Assembly (NCBI RefSeq): GCF_000471905.2
Contig: NW_006499776.1
Coordinates: 1,589,486 to 1,653,485 of the forward strand
DNA: 64,000 nt
Direction of reading: 5' to 3'
Origin: Amborella trichopoda
Lineage: Eukaryota > Streptophyta > Magnoliopsida > Amborellales > Amborellaceae
Shown here in pieces: positions 10,181 through 21,945 of this stretch. Made by a program: the position numbers and the translations under genes. How positions within the stretch are numbered: the first letter of the stretch is position 1; each line of letters opens with the position of its first letter. A model generated the notes under the pieces. The model was not told where the DNA came from. It saw nothing but the letters and a program-made list of their open reading frames with translations, and did no database searches.

Positions 10181-11836
10181 TTAAGCAAGGCACTCGACTG
10201 GTAACAAGTCTGGATTCTGACCAACTGGTCTACAAACCTTTAAAAGCCCCCAGCTGTCGGAACTTGAAAAAAACTCATGATGTAGATGATGGGCATTCCA
10301 TACAGTGTCCGCCACTAGTAGCTCAAAAGTCTCTTCTCGTCCAAAACCTTCACGGATGGACCTGCACATTGCATCTAAATGTTTGAGCATTCAAGTTACA
10401 ACATTGCATGGATATCTCCTCGACGTTCATGTGGTCTTGTGACTAGGAAGAAAAAATAAATAAAGCCGAGCAAATTTTTTGAATGTTGTGCTTCTCGATT
10501 CTATTAAAGCACAACATTAGACGGGGCAAGTTGTTTGAACATATTTTTCAGCACCTTGGGTCCCCGATACGGTATGAAAGAGAAGTCAATCAATAAAGCC
10601 CTGATATACAATGGAATTTTTGATATTCTAAGAATTACCCCAAAATGGGTTAAAATCTTTCTAAGCCCTCCAAACGGTCACTTGCCAAGTTTCATCGTAA
10701 TCTGACATGTCTAAGGCAGTGCAGACAATGAAACAATTTGGAAAAGTCAACCTCTAGCACCCTGAAATAGACCCCGTAACTAGAACTCTATCAATACAAT
10801 ATCAAACGGCTGTGGGACCACCCCATTAGATCTAGCACAGTCGAAAACCCCTATGGGTTAAGTTTTAGCTTAATCGGGTACTATAAGATAAAGTATAGGT
10901 AAAAGACTAAAAAGGGATAAGTCACATGCTATTCCTGTGTGCCATCGCTGAACCAATCTCCATTAAAGAAGGGTGGTGTGCACAGTCACGAGTAGCAACT
11001 TTGGAGACCCGTATCTCACTTGTTACAAGTCGAATGGTGCTCAAATTTTGTAAGCATGTTCGTCTCGTCAAGACAAGCATTTTGATATGTGACATGGCCC
11101 ATGACGATGCCCAAGCAGGGAGAAAAACTAGAGAGAAATTTGCGATTCATAGTAAAAGGTGCAGAAAATTTAGCATTGACATGTGTCATTCAAGTGGTCA
11201 TATCACGACACTTACGCACCCCATTGATGCGAAATTAGTTCCATTACGTGCATAAGGTATAGGGCTTTGCCTGGTTTGAACCTCGCACGTGATGAACAGT
11301 CGAATTTCACACACGAAGACGATAAAGTTGTTACAAATTCCGGCCACTGGATTTCAGATTCTGATAAAAACTCAAAGATTGTAAAATCTTCATCCCAACA
11401 CGAAATCGAGTTTGTTTCAACATGATTTTTACCGCAAGCTCAGTGCAATCTAGCAAAGAAATCATGGAAAAAAATAAGAAATAAGCACACTATTGATCGA
11501 AAGTTTCCATGATCCATGCAAATTTCAAGTTACGTGATCGTGGCCTAAAAATGTGATCTGTAGCTCGAAATTGGTATCAAATTGATCGTCATGCCAAGCC
11601 CAATGAGAAAGCAATCATCTTTTGGCCAAACAGGCATCGGAGCAACCCCGAATTATCCATGGAAGATCACACACATTCTAGGGCAATAGGAGGAACAATT
11701 TTGGAATTCCATGTATTGTTGGGTAGGGGCAAAAAGTCATTTTTCACCCATTTTTAGATTTTTTTAACTCAAATAATTTTTAATTATCATCAATTAGGCC
11801 AGATTTTGCGCATCCACCCATGTTTAGGCTCAATTC

Positions 11837-11844
11837 TATAAATA
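11837..11844 (+). promoter_or_regulatory. TATA box of LTR copy B
   Basis: TATAAATA in the same CAATTC/ACATG context as copy A, 45 bases before an AATAAA. Confidence 0.65.
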
Positions 11845-11881
11845 CATGCTAAACCTAATTGTAAAAGGTTCCATGTTGATG

Positions 11882-11887
11882 AATAAA
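11882..11887 (+). terminator. Poly(A) signal of LTR copy B
   Basis: AATAAA followed by a T-rich stretch and the conserved GAGATTGTGGGCATGTCTTAG block, as in the other LTR copies. Confidence 0.55.
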
Positions 11888-11919
11888 ATTTGTAATTTTT
11901 ACATTGAGATTGTGGGCAT

Positions 11920-12469
11920 GTCTTAGAGAGAGAGAGGAGAGAGAAGAAAGTTTGATACCCTTCTGTTAAGTAACTTTATCTCTCCTCCTCTTGTCTCTCT
12001 CTCTCCCCTCCTCTTTCTCTCTCCTCCTCTCATCTCTCTCTTTCTCTCTCATCCTCTCATCTCCCTCTTTCTCTCTTCTCTTTCTCTCATCTTTCTCTTT
12101 ATCTCTCCTCCTCTCATCTCTGTCTTTCTTTCTCTTCCTGTTTCTTTCTCTCTCTTCTCTCAACATAAATGACAGTGGGACATCACCATGCATGTCTTTC
12201 ATCTTCTTCTTTCTTCTTTTTCTCTCCTTTCTTTCCTTACTCACCCTTCATTCTTTCCTAATCCTTCCTCTCTCTCTCTTGATCTTCTTCCCTTTCTTTC
12301 TTAATTTCTCTCTTCTTTCTTTCTCCTTGTTCTTTCCATTCTCTCTCTTCATCATTCATGCACGACGGGGCCTATCATCAAGCATGATGTCCTCCTCTGG
12401 AACACACACAGTGAGTTGGGCCCTAACCCGAGTGATGGGCCAGGACTTTGTCTGGGTTTCTTCCTTTAT
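11920..12469 (+). repeat. Pyrimidine-rich simple sequence in U5, copy B
   Basis: After a GAGAGAGA run the plus strand is dominated by CTCTCTCTTTCTC for hundreds of bases. It is broken by two hairpin-like units, near 12167 and 12358. The long open frame across this region is compositional. Confidence 0.75.
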
Positions 12470-13105
12470 CCTGGATGACGGAAGCCCATCGCCGTCCACA
12501 TTTTATCTCTCTTGTCATGGATGGAAGAAACTCATTGTTGTCCACGTTTTCTCTCTCGTCTTCCCTCTGTCATGGACGTCAGAGACTCATTGCGGTCCAT
12601 ATTTTCTCTATCTTCTTTCCTTTGTCATGGACGGCGAAAGGCTATCATCGTTCATGTTTTCTCTCTCTTATCATGGACAGCAGAAGCCCATCGTCATCCA
12701 TGTTTTCTCTCTTCTCTCCCTTTTGTCATTTACAGTAGAAGCCCATAACTGTCCATGTTTTCTATCTCTTCTTCCTTTTGTAACGGACGACAAAAGCCCA
12801 TCGCCGGCTTGGTTTCTTTCTCCTCTTTCTCCTGTCATGGACGGCGAAAGCCCATCGCCATCCATGTTTCTTTCCCTTCTCTTTCTCTTATCTTAGATGG
12901 CGAAATCTCATTGTCATCCATGTTTCTTTCTCTTCTCTCTCTCTTGTCATGGACAGCAGAAGCTCATCACCATCCATGTCTCTTTCTCTCAACTCTCTCC
13001 TATCATGGACGGCAGATGCCCATCGTCATCCATGTTTTCTCTCTCTCCTTCCTTTTATCATGGACAGCAAAAGCCCATCACCGTCCATGTTTCTTTCTTT
13101 TTCCT
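12470..13105 (+). repeat. U5 hairpin minisatellite B (CATGGACGG type)
   Basis: About twelve units at 44-57 bp spacing. Each has left arm CATGGACGGC or a variant, loop AGAAGCCCATC, right arm GCCGTCCATG or a variant, then a TTTCTCTCTCTT-like spacer. One exact pair is CATGGAC (13059-13065) with GTCCATG (13083-13089). The loop core AAGCCCATC is shared with arrays D and (as its complement) E, although the arms are unlike. The long open frame across it is a repeat artefact. Confidence 0.85.
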
Positions 13106-13430
13106 CTCTTCTTTCTCTTCCTTCTCTCTTTCTTTCTCTCTCTTCCCTCTTCCTTCTCTCTCTTCTTCTTTCTTTCTATCCCCTTTTCTCTCTTCTCTTC
13201 CCTCTCTCTTTTCATTCTTCTTCATCTTTTTCTCGTCTCCTTCTCTTATCTCCTTTATTCTACCCTCTTCTTCTATTCTTCTTGTTTCTTTCTCTTCCTT
13301 TCTTTTTTCTCTCTCCTTACTCTTTCTTCTCTCTCCTTACTCTTTCTTCTTTTTGTTCTCCTTCTCTCGTCTTCTATTTTCCCTTTTCCTCTCTCTCTTT
13401 TCTCTTTCTTCTTCCCAAAGAGGTTAAGGG
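13106..13430 (+). repeat. Polypyrimidine tract, copy B
   Basis: About 325 bases of C/T-rich simple sequence corresponding to 8971-9140 in copy A. There is no gene. Confidence 0.75.
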
Positions 13431-14094
13431 TTAAGATTAGCACTGTCACAGTAGTCTTGTCGTTTAGTGGTAATGTCATTGTGTCGGTCTGAGTCACCAT
13501 GCCCATCTTATTGCCACGACAGGCTAGCCATCATGTCGGCTGGTCAGTGTTGGTTATGTCATCTAGTAGTAATGCCGTTGTGCCGGTCAGAGTTACCGTG
13601 CCCGCCTCTCTACCACGCTGGGTCAATCACTCACTGATCTAGCAATTGTGTCAGTCTAGCTGCTTGGTCACAACCCAATCTTTATCCTCTTATGTTTCCC
13701 TTCTTCTTTTGAATGTGCACGCCAGTGTACATTCGCCCAAAGATAACGTGGGGAGGTTGGATCCCTTGGTCCACTTGTCTAATAAAATTAACCATGTGTG
13801 TGTGATTATAGAAATAGTAAAGTACATAGCAAGGGAGGTGATTTCAAACTAGTTGTAGGACTGGGGGGCTTTCTTCGTGATCTAAGAAGGCTCTCACGCG
13901 AGTCAGCCCGAGTAAGTCTTGAACCCATGTGAGGTGTATCCCCCCTCATGTTAAATTCCTCTCTCACCGGTTAGTGTACCTGCCCTTGTTCTTTAACAAG
14001 GTTCTCGAGAGAGCGATCTCAAGTCTTGGGTTTTCCTTGAAACCCGAGACACGTGCTATCTGATCATAGAGGGCGAGATCGAGGCATCTAACCA
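13431..14094 (+). other. Conserved 3' end of U5, copy B
   Basis: It matches 9141-9840 of copy A, including the CTGGGGGGCTTTCTTCGTGATC block and the terminal GGCATCTAACCA. Confidence 0.7.
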
Positions 14095-14402
14095 CATGAC
14101 CCTCCTCATCCCTCTTCCTTGTGGTCCCTCCCGACCACAACTTTCTCCTCTCCCTCCTTGGGGTACAGCATGACCACAATTTCTCTCTTTTCTTATTCTT
14201 TTATCCCCTTCACGTCCACTTGCTCCTTGTGCACCCTCATATCGCCTCCCATTGTGTGCCATCGTATTCTATTTTGCCCTCTCACTCTCCATGGTCCCAC
14301 GCGACCACCATTTCCCAAAATTTTCTTCCCATCGCCATCTGTGCAACCAACCATGCAACCAGATCAACCTGACCCGGAGGGCGAGATTGAGGCCTCTAAC
14401 CA
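14095..14402 (+). repeat. Orphan U5 tail with a further hairpin type
   Basis: This short block ends GGCGAGATTGAGGCCTCTAACCA, the same LTR terminus as copies A and B. It carries its own palindrome GTGGTC...GACCAC near 14127-14144 and variants near 14180 and 14300. It looks like the last 300 bases of another LTR, left by deletion between LTRs. Confidence 0.55.
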
Positions 14403-16429
14403 ATAGTGTACGACCTATCTCTTTTTGGTCTTTTACCCATAACTTTGTCCCGAAGCTTTTGATTAAGCAGAAACTTGACCCATAAGGGTTTTTGACCGTT
14501 TTGAATCCAATGGACATGGTCCCATAGCTGTTTGATGCACCAAAAAAAGAGTTATAGTTAAGGGGTCTATTTCAGGGTGTTAGAGGCTGATTTTTCTAAA
14601 ATTGTTTCTTTGTTTGCACTGGCTTAGACATGTCGGATTGTGAAGAAAGTTGGTAGTGGTCTTTTGAAGTGCTTAGGAAGATTATAACCCATTCTAGAGC
14701 AATTATGTGTGTCAAAAATTTCAATGTATATCAGGGCTTTATTAACAGGCTTCTCTTTTATTCCGTATCGGGGCCCCAAGGTGCTGAAAAATGTGTTCAA
14801 ACAGCTTGCCCAGCTAAATGTTATGCTTCGAGAGATGCGAGAATGACAACATTCAGAAATTTTCCTAGGCTTTATTACTTTTTTCTTCTTAGCCATAAGA
14901 TCACATGAACACTGAGGAGATATCCACGCAACGCTGTAACTAGGATGCTCAGACTTTTGGATGCAATGTGCAGGTCCATCCGTGGAGACATTAGGGGGAG
15001 AAGAGATTTTTTGAGGGATCTTATCGAAGTCCTCACCTTCAAGGGATTGTTTGTGATTTTGACAGCTGAGGATTTTGTACGGACCTCGTTGGTCATAATT
15101 AGGCTTGTTTGGCGGCCAAGTGTCATGTTTTAGGGCACTTCTTCCCATTTGGTCTAGGTTTCTTTTGTTTTGTTGTTTGTTCTGGATAGTCTGCTGAAGG
15201 GCCCTCGACTGGCGGCCATCTGCTTTGTGCACCAGAATATCCTTGGAGGGAAGGGTACCTCATTTTTGAGGTGGTGGCTTTGGCCTCAATCCCTCTTTCT
15301 GCCAACAGTTTTGACTAGCAGGATACCTCTCTACTTCGTCTGAGGCGACCCCTGAGGACTCAATTCTGGTTGTTGCACAATAGGTCCAAGGTCTAGCTGA
15401 CTTGGCTTTCTTGGGGCACCTTTAGCATCTTGAAGTGCGTTAGTGACCTCCTAGGAATGGTGTTCTTTTTCATGAGACTTGTCTTGCCTTCTTGGTGAGT
15501 CTTTTGTCCTTCGAGTCCTCTTGCAAATGGACTCAGATTGTCAGAGTTGTTTTTCGATGCTCATCTTTATGGGTCCTAGTATTGTGAAAACATGGATTTT
15601 TTTATTTAAAATGTGGTTGATGCCCCCTGCAGAGGCGTGTTCTGCGTCAACCTGCTTATTGATCCGAGTGTCCTTTACGGATTTTCACTTGGACTTGGGA
15701 AATGGCGTCGTAGAAATGGTTTTCACCAACCTCCTTTTATTTAGGGCTCTTTTACTCATGACCTTTCGGCCATGTCCACCCTTTTCTTCCATTTTTACTC
15801 ACGTTCCCTTTCGGGTTTCTACCGTGCCCGAATTTTTCTTTTCCATGAAACTCTCTTACTCATGGTTTCGTGACCATGCCCATCGTCATTTTTACTCACA
15901 GTGTTCCCTTGTTACGGTATGCTCCATGCCCATTATTAAGTTTTACTTTTTTCTTTTTAATTTTTTGTGAAGGCATGTTTAGGGTCATGCCTTCTAGACC
16001 TGTGCAAAGCCTTTTAATGTCATGTAGCTAAGACGTGCATTATAGTTTAGGGTCATATATCTTGGACTGTAGTGGAGATTGATGACAGTCTGTGGAGGCC
16101 ATGGAGTGAGTTTGGAGGTCGTTTGACTCACTTTGGGGCGATGGCATGAGTCTGCTTATGAAAGATGGATTGTGTAAGGATGGAATATGAAAAGTAGTGA
16201 CCCACTAGATGACGGCGGGTATGGATAGCAGGATGGCTCGTCGTTTGTGGGTGCGGGTGAGACTCACTGGGGAATGATGAATGGTAATGAAGAAATATGG
16301 ATTTATTGGGGAGTTGATGAAGATCGTGCACACATAGACGGGTCGATTAGGGAAGGCGTGCATAAAGACACACATAAAGGGCATGTGCAATTGTGTGGGG
16401 GCGTGTTTAAGGTCGTGCCTTTAGGACCT

Positions 16430-16760
16430 AGGCAAAGCAATTTAACATCACGTGGCTAGAACATGCACTTTAGTTTAAGGTCATATTGCTTGGACCATGG
16501 CTGTGCAGTTTAAAGTCATATCGTTAGGACCATGCAGTTTAAGGTCGTGCAACTAGACCTCCACTAAAGTTTAAGGTCATATAGTTTGGACCATGGCTGT
16601 GCAGTTTTGAGTCATGTAGCTAGGACTGTACAATCTAAGTTTGAGCAACTAGACCTCCTCTACAATTTGAGGTCGTATAGTTTGGACCACACAGTTTAAG
16701 GTTGTGCATCAAGACCAAGGCTGTGCAGTTTAAGGTCATGCAACACGTACAATTGTGTGG
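16430..16760 (-). repeat. GACCTTAAACTGCA minisatellite, copy C
   Basis: About nine units read as TGCAGTTTAAGGTCATG-type words on the plus strand. They correspond to 3520-4165 in copy A but are fewer. Confidence 0.8.
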
Positions 16761-17139
16761 GTCGCCATGAAGTTCCATGGGGGCTAGGTTTCTGGAAGGT
16801 AACCGACTCCCTGGGGGTGAAGTGGTTAAGGCTATAGAGAGCTTAGATGGAGATGATGGCCCAACTAGGGATGGAAAATAGAAGCGGACCTCACTAGGGG
16901 TTAGGGGTAAGAGTGATTTTTTATGGTGAAAGATGAGACTCCATAGGAAAATAATTTTATGGAAGGTAACCCGACTCCTTGGGGATAAGATAGATTGATG
17001 CGAAACACACCCACTGAGGATTGAAGAGGTAGACATGACCATTTTGGCATACTCTAACTCCCCTGAGGATGATGAGTTGTGGCATAGGTGTCACTCTTAT
17101 TAGGGTAGCAGTAGAACACTCGCGATAGTGGCCAAGCTC

Positions 17140-17460
17140 AAACATGTGCGACGTTAGCATGGGCGACCGTAGCATGCACAATAGTAGCACTGATGCAATT
17201 GACGGTAGCACGGGTGGCAGTAGTATTAAAACACACGACGCTAGCTATCACTAGTGACATGTGTGGCATTGGTCGCACACGGAGCTTGTCACACGTGGCG
17301 TTGATCATAAGCGGCGATAGTCTTGAAAACATGGTCGATTTTAACCTTCGAAAACACAGCCGGCATTGGTTTTTTAAGGCATAGCTGGCGTTAGCCCTTG
17401 GGAAATGCAGCCGGCACTGGGCCTTGATAGACACAGCTGGCACTAGTCAGTGGCTTTTAC
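17140..17460 (-). repeat. U3 word repeat, copy C, first block
   Basis: Imperfect repeats of ACAGCCGGCATTGG, GCTGGCGTTAGCC and similar words, spaced 20-35 bases. The word CAGC(C/T)GGCGCTAG is the left half of the U5 hairpin of copy E. Confidence 0.65.
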
Positions 17461-18284
17461 ATGTAACGTTAGTCCCAAGAAACGTCGGTCCGAGTTCAGG
17501 CCTCGGGCTCTGGCTCGGCCCTGCCCTGGTCCATTGTCGTTTGATGCTCAGTGCTATATGGACAGCGGGTCTGTGCCTGGCTCAATCCGGTCCATCATCA
17601 TTTGGCCTTCAGAGACCTGGCTGGCATTTCTAGTTTGTGAGGGGTACTTCATGGAAGTTTCAGTTATATAAGGGGGTAAAGCCCCTTTTTTCAGCATTTC
17701 TCTAGGTTAAAATGGCTAAGGAGAGAGAGAGAGACTTCCAGTGAGAACTCTGGCGATAGCGCAGGGGTTTTGAATGAGTGTAACAGAAAGTTCAACAAGC
17801 AGCGATAAATTTCGGCTAGGAAGAGAGAGGACTGAAGGGAACACCTGAGCATTCATGAGGGGTTGCAGGAGTTTCTTGGTGAGGGTTGCTGCCAGGGTGA
17901 GCAACATAGGATTTTTCTAGAGTTTGTAGAGATTCTGACTGTAGTTTCAGAGTAACAGGAAAGGGAAAAGGGGTGTAGGTTGTAGCAGGGTACTGTCGGT
18001 GGACTTCTGCCTGGTTTCTATTTACCTTTTAGTGCTGCAGAAGAAGGGGAAACGTCCACCAGCGGGTTTTTGGCGAGTGACTAGTGGTTTCTCAGTGGGA
18101 AATCGAAGGGTTGAGGGAATGTGAACAATCTCGAGTAGTGAAAAGTCACTGGTGGTAACGACTGAGACCCCACACGTCAGGACAAACGTCAGACCACGTT
18201 GTGGCTGGTAGTCATGAGGCGGTGCACCCGGGGCTCAAGGCAACATGTACACACCCTGTGGCACTTGCAAGAACTACGAACACG

Positions 18285-18540
18285 AGCTGTGATAGCCTTG
18301 AAAAACACGGTTGGTGCTAGCTTTCGAGAACACAGCCTGTGTTAGTCCACAGTTGGCGCTGGGCTTTGAGAACACAGCTGACATTGGGCCTCTGAGAACA
18401 CAACTGACGCAAGCCTTGACTGGCACAGCCGGTGTTGGGTAGAGCCGGCGCTAGCTTTTGATAACACTGGGGCCATGAAAAACACAACCGACGGTAGCCT
18501 TGAAAAACACAGCCGATGCTAGCCTGTGCCTTAGTGGTTC
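18285..18540 (-). repeat. U3 word repeat, copy C, second block
   Basis: About eight units of CACAGCCGGTGCTAGCC-like sequence, joined by TTGAAAAA or TTTGAGAA. It is close to the copy E block at 51185-51390. Confidence 0.7.
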
Positions 18541-18602
18541 GCACATAGTAGTGAGTCGTTAAACTTTATATAATGGTCGAGCATTCTCACAGAATTCGTG
18601 AA

Positions 18603-18983
18603 GTGAAGAGCGTTCCATGGGGAGGAGAGCTTGGACTGATGATTTTACTAGTGAATGTTTAGTGAGGTACGAGCATATTTAACTCATTGAAGCACTGTGC
18701 AAACCAGAGTGGCCTCTTAGTGTCACCTTTATTACCGACCCCGTTTGCTTCGAGGTCAGGAAGGATGACGACGGGAATGTCAGAAGCGAACAAGGGGTGG
18801 CCCTCCTTCACTGCATGTAAAGGAATGTGGCCTCTGAAGAGAACTTGCCCACCCTAGGAAAGAGGATGGTGAAGAAAAAGTGGCTAATATGGTCTTCTGC
18901 GGGCCTTAAATGTAGGGGGAGCACCAATATTTAAAAGGGTACTCTTCCTGGACCATCAATGTGCTAGGGTCACACAAAAGGAT
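18603..18983 (+). pseudogene. Unclassified coding remnant (plus-strand version)
   Basis: Read in one frame from about 18701 it gives KPEWPLSVTFITDPVCFEVR and continues to about 18850 before a stop. The reverse strand of 63240-63480 gives nearly the same peptide (KPEWPLNVTFITDLVCFEVR). Both copies decay after ENLPTL. I do not recognise the family. It is probably part of a retrotransposon polyprotein or a captured gene. It ends where the Tekay LTR fragment begins at 18984. Confidence 0.5.
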
Positions 18984-19455
18984 TGTCATGACCCTGCCCT
19001 TGACCACCGTACCTTATGCGATAACGAGCGATCGAGCGTCGGTTCATGATCCAATGTAACGTTTGTCACTCAAGAATGAGTGCACGCAACACTTTTATTT
19101 TCGGTAATTGAGCAAACCATGGAAAAAAAACTAAATAATAACTCAACTAGTGGGTGAATAGCGACCATCCCAAACAACAAAAATCCATTATATATATGCA
19201 TCTCTTCCAAAATGTTACATTCAATTCAGGGCGTCTAGGCCCAATATTACATATGTCAACAAAGAAAAAAAACCCAAGGTCAAACAGCCCAAACATAAAC
19301 AAGATCTAAGCGCCTTCTTCGTAGAATCTAACTTCAAGTTCCCGCTACAAAACGCGAGCTCCAAGCCATGAACCTATCTCTTTCAATCTACAAGGAGAGA
19401 AGAAATAATGGAATGAGTTATACAGCCCAATAAAATCAACAGCAGCACGCCTTGT
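18984..19455 (-). repeat. Tekay-type LTR fragment, 3' end, minus strand
   Basis: The reverse complement matches the last 470 bases of the Tekay LTRs at 26400-26869 and 34000-34468. Shared words are TGTCA(T/C)GACCCTGCC at the end, then CACTCA(A/G)GA and GGCCCAATATTACA. It begins with the conserved LTR terminus and is truncated on the other side. It interrupts the coding remnant next to it, so it is an insertion scar. Confidence 0.8.
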
Positions 19456-20107
19456 TTGCACGGCCAAATGACGATGCTCACGTACCTGATCGACGTTAAA
19501 CGATCTGCATTATGTGCATAAGGTCCAAGGCTATCTCTGGTCCAAACCTCAGATTTCAATGGTTGGATTTTGCACGCAAAGGCGATGAAGTTGTTGTAAA
19601 TTTCAATCGCCAGATTTCAAGATTTCGACAAAAAAGCCCCAACGAAATCTTTATTTAGAGAAGAAATCGAGCTGTGTTTGTTGTAATGTGATCATGACGG
19701 CATTCTCAGTTTGATTCAGCCAAGAAATATAAGAAAAACATCAAGGAACAAGCGCACTATCGATCCAAAGATTTCAAGATTCATCCAAATTTCAAGTCTC
19801 ATGATCATGGCTTAAAAACATGGTTCATGGCTCGAAGTTGGTATCAAATTGATCGCCATGCCGAGCCCCACAAGAAAAAAATCATCTTTCGATCAAATGA
19901 GCATCAGAGCAACCCCGGATCAGAAATGAAAGATCACACAAGTTCTCAGGCAGCAATACGGACGGTTTTGAAATTCCACACATTGTTAGGCTAGGGAAAA
20001 AAAGTCTTTTTGCACCCATTTTTCGAATTTCTTTTAATTCAATTAATATGTAATTATCTTCAATTTTAGGTAGTTTTTGGGCACCCACCTATGTTTGGGC
20101 CCAATTT

Positions 20108-20115
20108 TATATAAA
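20108..20115 (+). promoter_or_regulatory. TATA box of LTR copy D
   Basis: TATATAAA at the same place as in copies A and B, preceded by CCAATTT and followed by CATG. Confidence 0.6.
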
Positions 20116-20177
20116 CATGTAAAGCTAAATTGTAAAAAAAACAACACAAGACCTTCGGTTGAACTTCGATTCATTCA

Positions 20178-20183
20178 AATAAA
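20178..20183 (+). terminator. Poly(A) signal of LTR copy D
   Basis: AATAAA followed by the conserved GAGTTTGTGGGTATGTCTTGG block, as in the other copies. Confidence 0.55.
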
Positions 20184-20549
20184 GATTCAATTTTTGCTTG
20201 AGTTTGTGGGTATGTCTTGGCGAGAGAGAGGAGAGAGAAGAAAAGGGTCAGTACCCTTGGTAAGGTAACTTTCTCTCTCCTCCTATTTTCTCTCTTCTTC
20301 CCTCTTTCTCTCTCCTCTTTTCTCATCTATCTCTCTTTCTCTCTCCTCTTTCTCGCTCTTATTTTCTCATCTTTATCTCTTTCGCTCTATTCCTCGTTTA
20401 GCCTATCATGTCCTTCTTTCCTTGCTTCTCTTTCTCCATTCACGCATGACGGGCCTATCGTCTTGTGTGATGCCTTCTTGCTCATGAGACATGAATAGTG
20501 GGCCAGGCCTTAACCTCGATGGCAGGCCGGGCCTTTGTCAAAGTTCTCC

Positions 20550-21095
20550 CTCTTTCTTCTCGTCTATCAGAGACGACACAAACCTATTGCCACCTGTGTT
20601 CTCTTTCTTTCTTCTCATCTGTCACAGACGGTGCTAACCTATGTCCACTTGTGTTCCCTCTCTTTCTTCTTGTCTGTCACATATGGCACTAACTCATCAC
20701 CACCTATTTTTCTCTCTCTTTCTTCTCTTCTGTCACAGACGGCACAAGCCTATCACCGCTTGTGTTCTCTCTCTTTCTTCTCTTCCGTCACAGACAGTGT
20801 TAGCCTATCGCCGCCTGTGTTTCTCTCTCTTTCTTCTATTCCATCACCACCAATGCAAGCTTAGCGCCACCCGTGTTTTCATCCTTATTCTTCAATCACA
20901 GACGCTGAAGGCCTATCAGCACCTATGTTCTTCCCCTCTCCTCTTTCTTTTGACAAAGCTGACGTATGCCTATTGCCGCCTGTGTCCCCATTCTCTCTTA
21001 CATATATCACAGTCGGTGTGAGCCCATCACTACAGGCGTGTTCTCTCTCTCTTCTCTCTTTATTTCACAGCCAGCGGAAGCCATCACTGGCTGAG
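20550..21095 (+). repeat. U5 hairpin minisatellite D (CACAGACGG type)
   Basis: About ten units at 54-57 bp spacing with CACAGACGGC on the left, loop ACAAGCCTATCAC and CCGCCTGTG on the right, joined by TTCTCTCTCTTTCTTCTC. The last unit pairs CAGCCAG (21068-21074) with CTGGCTG (21087-21093), an arm different from its neighbours but exactly complementary. The loop core AAGCC-ATC is shared with array B. Confidence 0.85.
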
Positions 21096-21897
21096 TTTTA
21101 TCCTTCCTTCTCCCATTATTGTCTTGTCTGTCTTTACCTCTTCTTTTCCCTTTATCCTTTCTCATGCTCTTCTTCTCCCCTCATTATCTTTCTCCCCGTC
21201 TTTCTATTCTCTTCTCCTTCTTCTCTTCTCTTCTCTCTCTTTTTGTTCTTTTTCTTCTTTTCACTTACCCTTTCATTTGATTAAGAAGGGTCGTGACTAG
21301 CCTTCCATGGTAGTCCTGTCGTCTAGCCTTAATGTCGTTGTGCCGATCAGAGTTGCTACACCCGCTTTATAGTCACGGCAGACTAGCCATTGTGTTTAGC
21401 TAGTCGGTATTGATACTGTCATCTAGTAGTAATTATGTCGAGTCGATCTGAGTTATTGAGCCCATTTTACTGCCACATCGGGTGAATTGCCTACTAGTTT
21501 AGTCACTGTGTCAGCCTCACCATTTGGTCAAATTCATTTAACCCCAATCTTTCTTCTCTCATTCTTCTTTTCCTCTTTTTGAATGTGCATGCCCGTGTAC
21601 ATTCCCCAAATGCAAGGTGGGGACCCTCAACCCACTTGTCTTATAACATTTGCGATATGTGTGTGATTGCAGAAATATGAGAACAGGCCAAGGGAGGCGA
21701 TTGAGAACCAATTTTACGACTGGGGGGACTTTCTTCGTGATCTAAGAGGGCGCCCACACGAGCCAGCCCAAGTAAGTCCTGAACCCACCTTAAATTCCTC
21801 TCTCATCGGTTAGTCGACTTACTCTTGCTCTTGAGCAAGGCTCCTGAGATCTCAAAGTCTCGGGTTCCCCTGAAACCCGAGACGCACCTAACCAGCT

Positions 21898-21915
21898 TGG
21901 CGACTCCACTAAGGA
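21898..21915 (+). other. Primer-binding site of T2
   Basis: TGGCGACTCCACTAAGGAC starts three bases after the LTR end. The matching place in T3 (60405-60426, minus) reads TGGAGACTCCATTGGGGAG. The position and the TGG start are right for a tRNA-primed PBS. I cannot name the tRNA with confidence. Confidence 0.65.
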
Positions 21916-21945
21916 CTTACTACCCCTTAGTCAGATCGTACTTGT

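Larger units (their letters stand above)
10181..14094 (+). repeat. LTR copy B, 5'-truncated
   Basis: The block starts at a point matching about 5580 in copy A and stays collinear to the CTAACCA end at 14094. The first half of U3, including the GACCTTAAACTGCA array, is missing. TATA, AATAAA, hairpin array and the conserved end are present. It is not followed by a PBS or coding DNA, so it is a solo or truncated LTR. Confidence 0.8.
14403..18600 (-). repeat. LTR copy C, U3-only fragment on the minus strand
   Basis: The reverse strand is collinear with the U3 halves of copies A and E. The part near 14403 matches about 6255 of copy A, and the part near 17690 matches the CCCCCTTAT block. TATA, AATAAA and the whole U5 are missing, so it cannot act as a promoter of this type. 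It contains the U3 arrays listed separately. Scattered frames on either strand have no family likeness. Confidence 0.75.
19456..21894 (+). repeat. LTR copy D (5' LTR of T2), 5'-truncated
   Basis: It is collinear with about 6530-9840 of copy A: short U3, TATA, AATAAA, hairpin array, conserved end CACCTAACCA at 21891-21894. Most of U3 is missing. A PBS-like site follows three bases later, so this is a true 5' LTR. Confidence 0.8.

Noticed and set aside
11991-12896. 301-codon plus-strand open frame, Ser/Leu/Phe-rich
   Set aside because: It lies wholly in CT-rich simple sequence and the hairpin array of LTR B. Other frames are equally open and the composition is that of the repeats.
14624-15232. 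202-codon minus-strand frame
   Set aside because: It is within LTR copy C. The matching U3 parts of copies A, B and E do not keep this frame, so it is chance.
21898-21915. Naming the primer tRNA of T2/T3
   Set aside because: The site is well placed, but I could not match its sequence to a specific plant tRNA 3' end with certainty.
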